A stretch of DNA of 64,000 nt, from NCBI RefSeq assembly GCF_963583255.1, contig NC_084816.1, positions 17,657,100-17,721,099 on the forward strand, given 5' to 3'. Position numbers and translations under genes: made by a program. Numbering within the stretch: the stretch's first letter is position 1; each line of letters begins with the position of its first letter. Positions 61,861 to 64,000 of this stretch are shown here, piece after piece. The notes under the pieces were generated by a model. It ran no database searches and was not told where the DNA came from. It saw only the letters and a list, made by a program, of their open reading frames with translations. This DNA comes from Pyrus communis. Lineage: Eukaryota > Streptophyta > Magnoliopsida > Rosales > Rosaceae.

Positions 61861-64000
61861 GTTTCACTATGGATGATTTTACTGGCCTAATTTCTCAGCA
61901 GCAAATTCCATGTTCTACTGCTAACCATAAAAAGAGTACAAAAGGGGTGGAAGTCGAGCAGGATCCCGGTGCCAAACAAAATCCAGGATCCCTTCTTCTT
62001 ATTGCAGGTAGTTTTCTACCCAATTATGCTAATTTACGGGTTAATTAGTGTGCTAATTAGTTTGATGATTTGGGGGTTTGATAATTTCTTTCTATCAATC
62101 TTGTCTTCTCACCGCTGCTTCCCACTTTAAATTTTCGAATTCTTTTTGCCGTTTAGGTCTTTATTTCTAGGTTTTGATTTGTTTTTCTATAATCTTTGAG
62201 GTTGTTTTATTGCTCTTGATTTGTTTTGCTGGGTTTTTTAGAATTAATTGCAAGTTCTAGGGTTAGGGTTTTCGAAAATTTGGGGTTTTCTTGGCCTTGT
62301 TAAATTAGGTTGGGGAAAAGTTAGATTGTTTTGTTCAAGCTCGGTTTTCCACTCTGGATGTGTCCTTTTTAATTCTCGAAGAATTTCCAAGGTAAATTGA
62401 GTTCTTTTTTGTTTAATGGAAACTAAAATTGATGCGGAGAAGGTATATGGAAACTTTTATGGAAGGTTTTTTTATAAGATGTTTAATTGTAGCCCTACTC
62501 GTAGGGCTGGTGGTCTTTGTTTAATTTGGAACTCTTGCAAGGTTGTAGTTACTGTTATCGCTTCTACTTCTCGTTATTTGCATTGTTTAGTGAATGATCC
62601 TTGTTCTAATCAAGATTAGTTTTTAACATTTGTGTATGCTTTTCCTAAAAAGAAGTTACAGTTGGAATTGGGGGAGGATATTCTTAAACTAGACCCTAAG
62701 AATAAACAGTGGTGCTTAATGGGGGATTTCAATAATATAGTAGACATAACTGAGAAGAAGGGTGGTTGCCAAGTTACAACTTCTTATATGACCAAGTTCC
62801 TCAATTTTTTAAACAAAGGAAACCTTTTATCTCTAAATGCTTATGATGTTCCTTTTACTTGGTGTAATAACCAAGTTGATAACAATAGAATTTATGAGAT
62901 ATTTGATAGGGCATTAGCTAATACATATTGGTTAAATGAGAATTTGAATTATAACTTGCATAACTACCCAATTTATGGGTTTGACCATGGACCTATTCTC
63001 TTAAGCTACAACTTAAAAAATTGTTATAAGAATAATTAACCTTTTAGATTTGAAGCTATGTGGCTTCTTCATCCTCATTTTAAGGATTTTGTTAAGAATG
63101 CATGGCAATGCAATGGAGTGTTTGGTCCTATTGAAACTTTTAGGGCATGCGCTGGGACATTCAAATATATGGTTAAAGGTTAGAATAAAACAATTTTTGG
63201 TAATTTAAAGGAACGTAAGGAAAAAAAAATAATTGGGGACCTTGCTGAGGTGCAAGAAACCATCATGAAAAACCAAAATGTTGATTCAAAGATTGATTTA
63301 GAAATAAAGCTTAGTGAGGAACTTAATTCAATTCTAAGACAAGAAGAAACCTAAAGTTAATTGGCTGCAATTAGGTGATAAGAACACAAGATATTTCCAA
63401 ATGGTGGCAACTGTTAGAAAAAAGAGATATGAAATTAGAAAGATTAAGGATACTTGTGGGTTTTGGTGGGATGAGGGTGAGGGTCTAGAATAGGTTTTTG
63501 TGCAAGAGTTTAAACTGTGGTTTTCTTGTGATAGTCCCCATGCTCTCGTGGATATCTCTTCTATTGCATATATTATTGATCCTTGTATGGACAATCATCA
63601 CGATGAACTTTTACTTAAGCCTGTTGAAGATATAGAAATTTGGAATGCAGTTAAGAGTATTGGTACGCTAAAAGCACCAGGTCTTGATGGAATTGGTGCA
63701 AGTTTTTATCATAAATGCTGGGATACAATCAAAGATTCGGTAAGTGCTATGGTTAAGGACTTCTTTGAAAATAATACTAGCTAGAGGCTAATTTATCATA
63801 CCAACATTGCCCTTATCCCAAAAGTGGAAAATCCGGAGGTGGTAAGTAATTACAGACCAATTAGTCTTTGCAATGTGATTTATAAAATAATCACGAAATT
63901 ATCATAAAAAGGTTCAAGCCACTTCTTGACCATTGCATATCTAGAAACCAAGGGGCCTTTGCTCCAGGGCGTTCTATTCATGATAATATTTTGATTGTGC
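61861..64000 (+). mobile_element. L1-type LINE (non-LTR retrotransposon), degenerate, runs off the right edge
   Basis: From 62416 the translation reads a partial apurinic-type endonuclease (METKID, GGLCLIWN, then WCLMGDFNNI, and RIYEIFDRALAN, YGFDHGPILLS). The linker VNWLQLGDKNTRYF follows, then reverse transcriptase (KAPGLDGIGASFYHKCW, ALIPKVENPEVVSNYRPISL, NQGAFAPGRSIHDNILIV). This is the order of plant L1 ORF2. Stop codons at about 62617, 63038, 63182, 63352 and 63782 and a shift at about 63900 break the frame. The endonuclease N-terminus before METK is missing or decayed; the region 61869-62400 may be the 5' part. The RT catalytic YADD block and 3' end lie beyond the window. Confidence 0.88.

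Overview
The window is nuclear DNA of a dicot plant. It has spliced genes with GT-AG introns (and one GC-AG intron), AT-rich intergenic DNA and very many small transposons. Protein similarity recalled from memory and the repeat types suggest Rosaceae, probably the apple/pear group. That placement is inference.

Eight protein genes look intact. They are, in order: a 190-aa protein of unknown function with an EAR-like motif (3283-5272, +); a mitochondrial GrpE co-chaperone (5925-8624, -); a mitochondrial pyruvate carrier subunit (16877-18630, -); a small SWIB-domain protein (22852-23428, -); an EHD endocytic ATPase/GTPase-like protein in 16 exons (28320-33199, -); the alpha subunit of the nascent polypeptide-associated complex (33932-36549, -); an AP2/ERF repressor ending in FDLNFPP (45351-46043, -); and a secreted GH17 beta-1,3-glucanase with an X8/CBM43 tail (55467-57353, -). 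Exon borders were set by hand; reading phase is kept at every junction and each total length is a whole number of codons. The genes are mostly unrelated housekeeping functions and do not form a pathway. GrpE and the pyruvate carrier both act in mitochondria, which is probably coincidence.

Four decayed genes are visible: an RPA1-like zinc-ribbon/OB-fold gene, probably from a Helitron (830-1560, +); a MATH/coiled-coil gene with one frameshift (11788-14609, -); a GDSL esterase/lipase (21513-22520, +); and a universal-stress-protein copy inside a transposon (38311-38800, +). A degenerate L1-type LINE runs off the right edge (about 62410-64000).

Mobile DNA fills the gaps. Clear cases with target duplications are a 1,071-bp hAT-like element (8 bp), a 1,808-bp solo LTR (5 bp), a 789-bp Mutator-like element (9 bp), several TTA/TAA-flanked Harbinger-like elements, and a retroposon nested in a MITE (16 bp). 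Three elements (37951-39079, 51602-52671, 53025-53813) share long terminal inverted repeats and form one family. One of them carries the stress-protein fragment, which looks like transposon gene capture. I regard that family as the most interesting content of the window.
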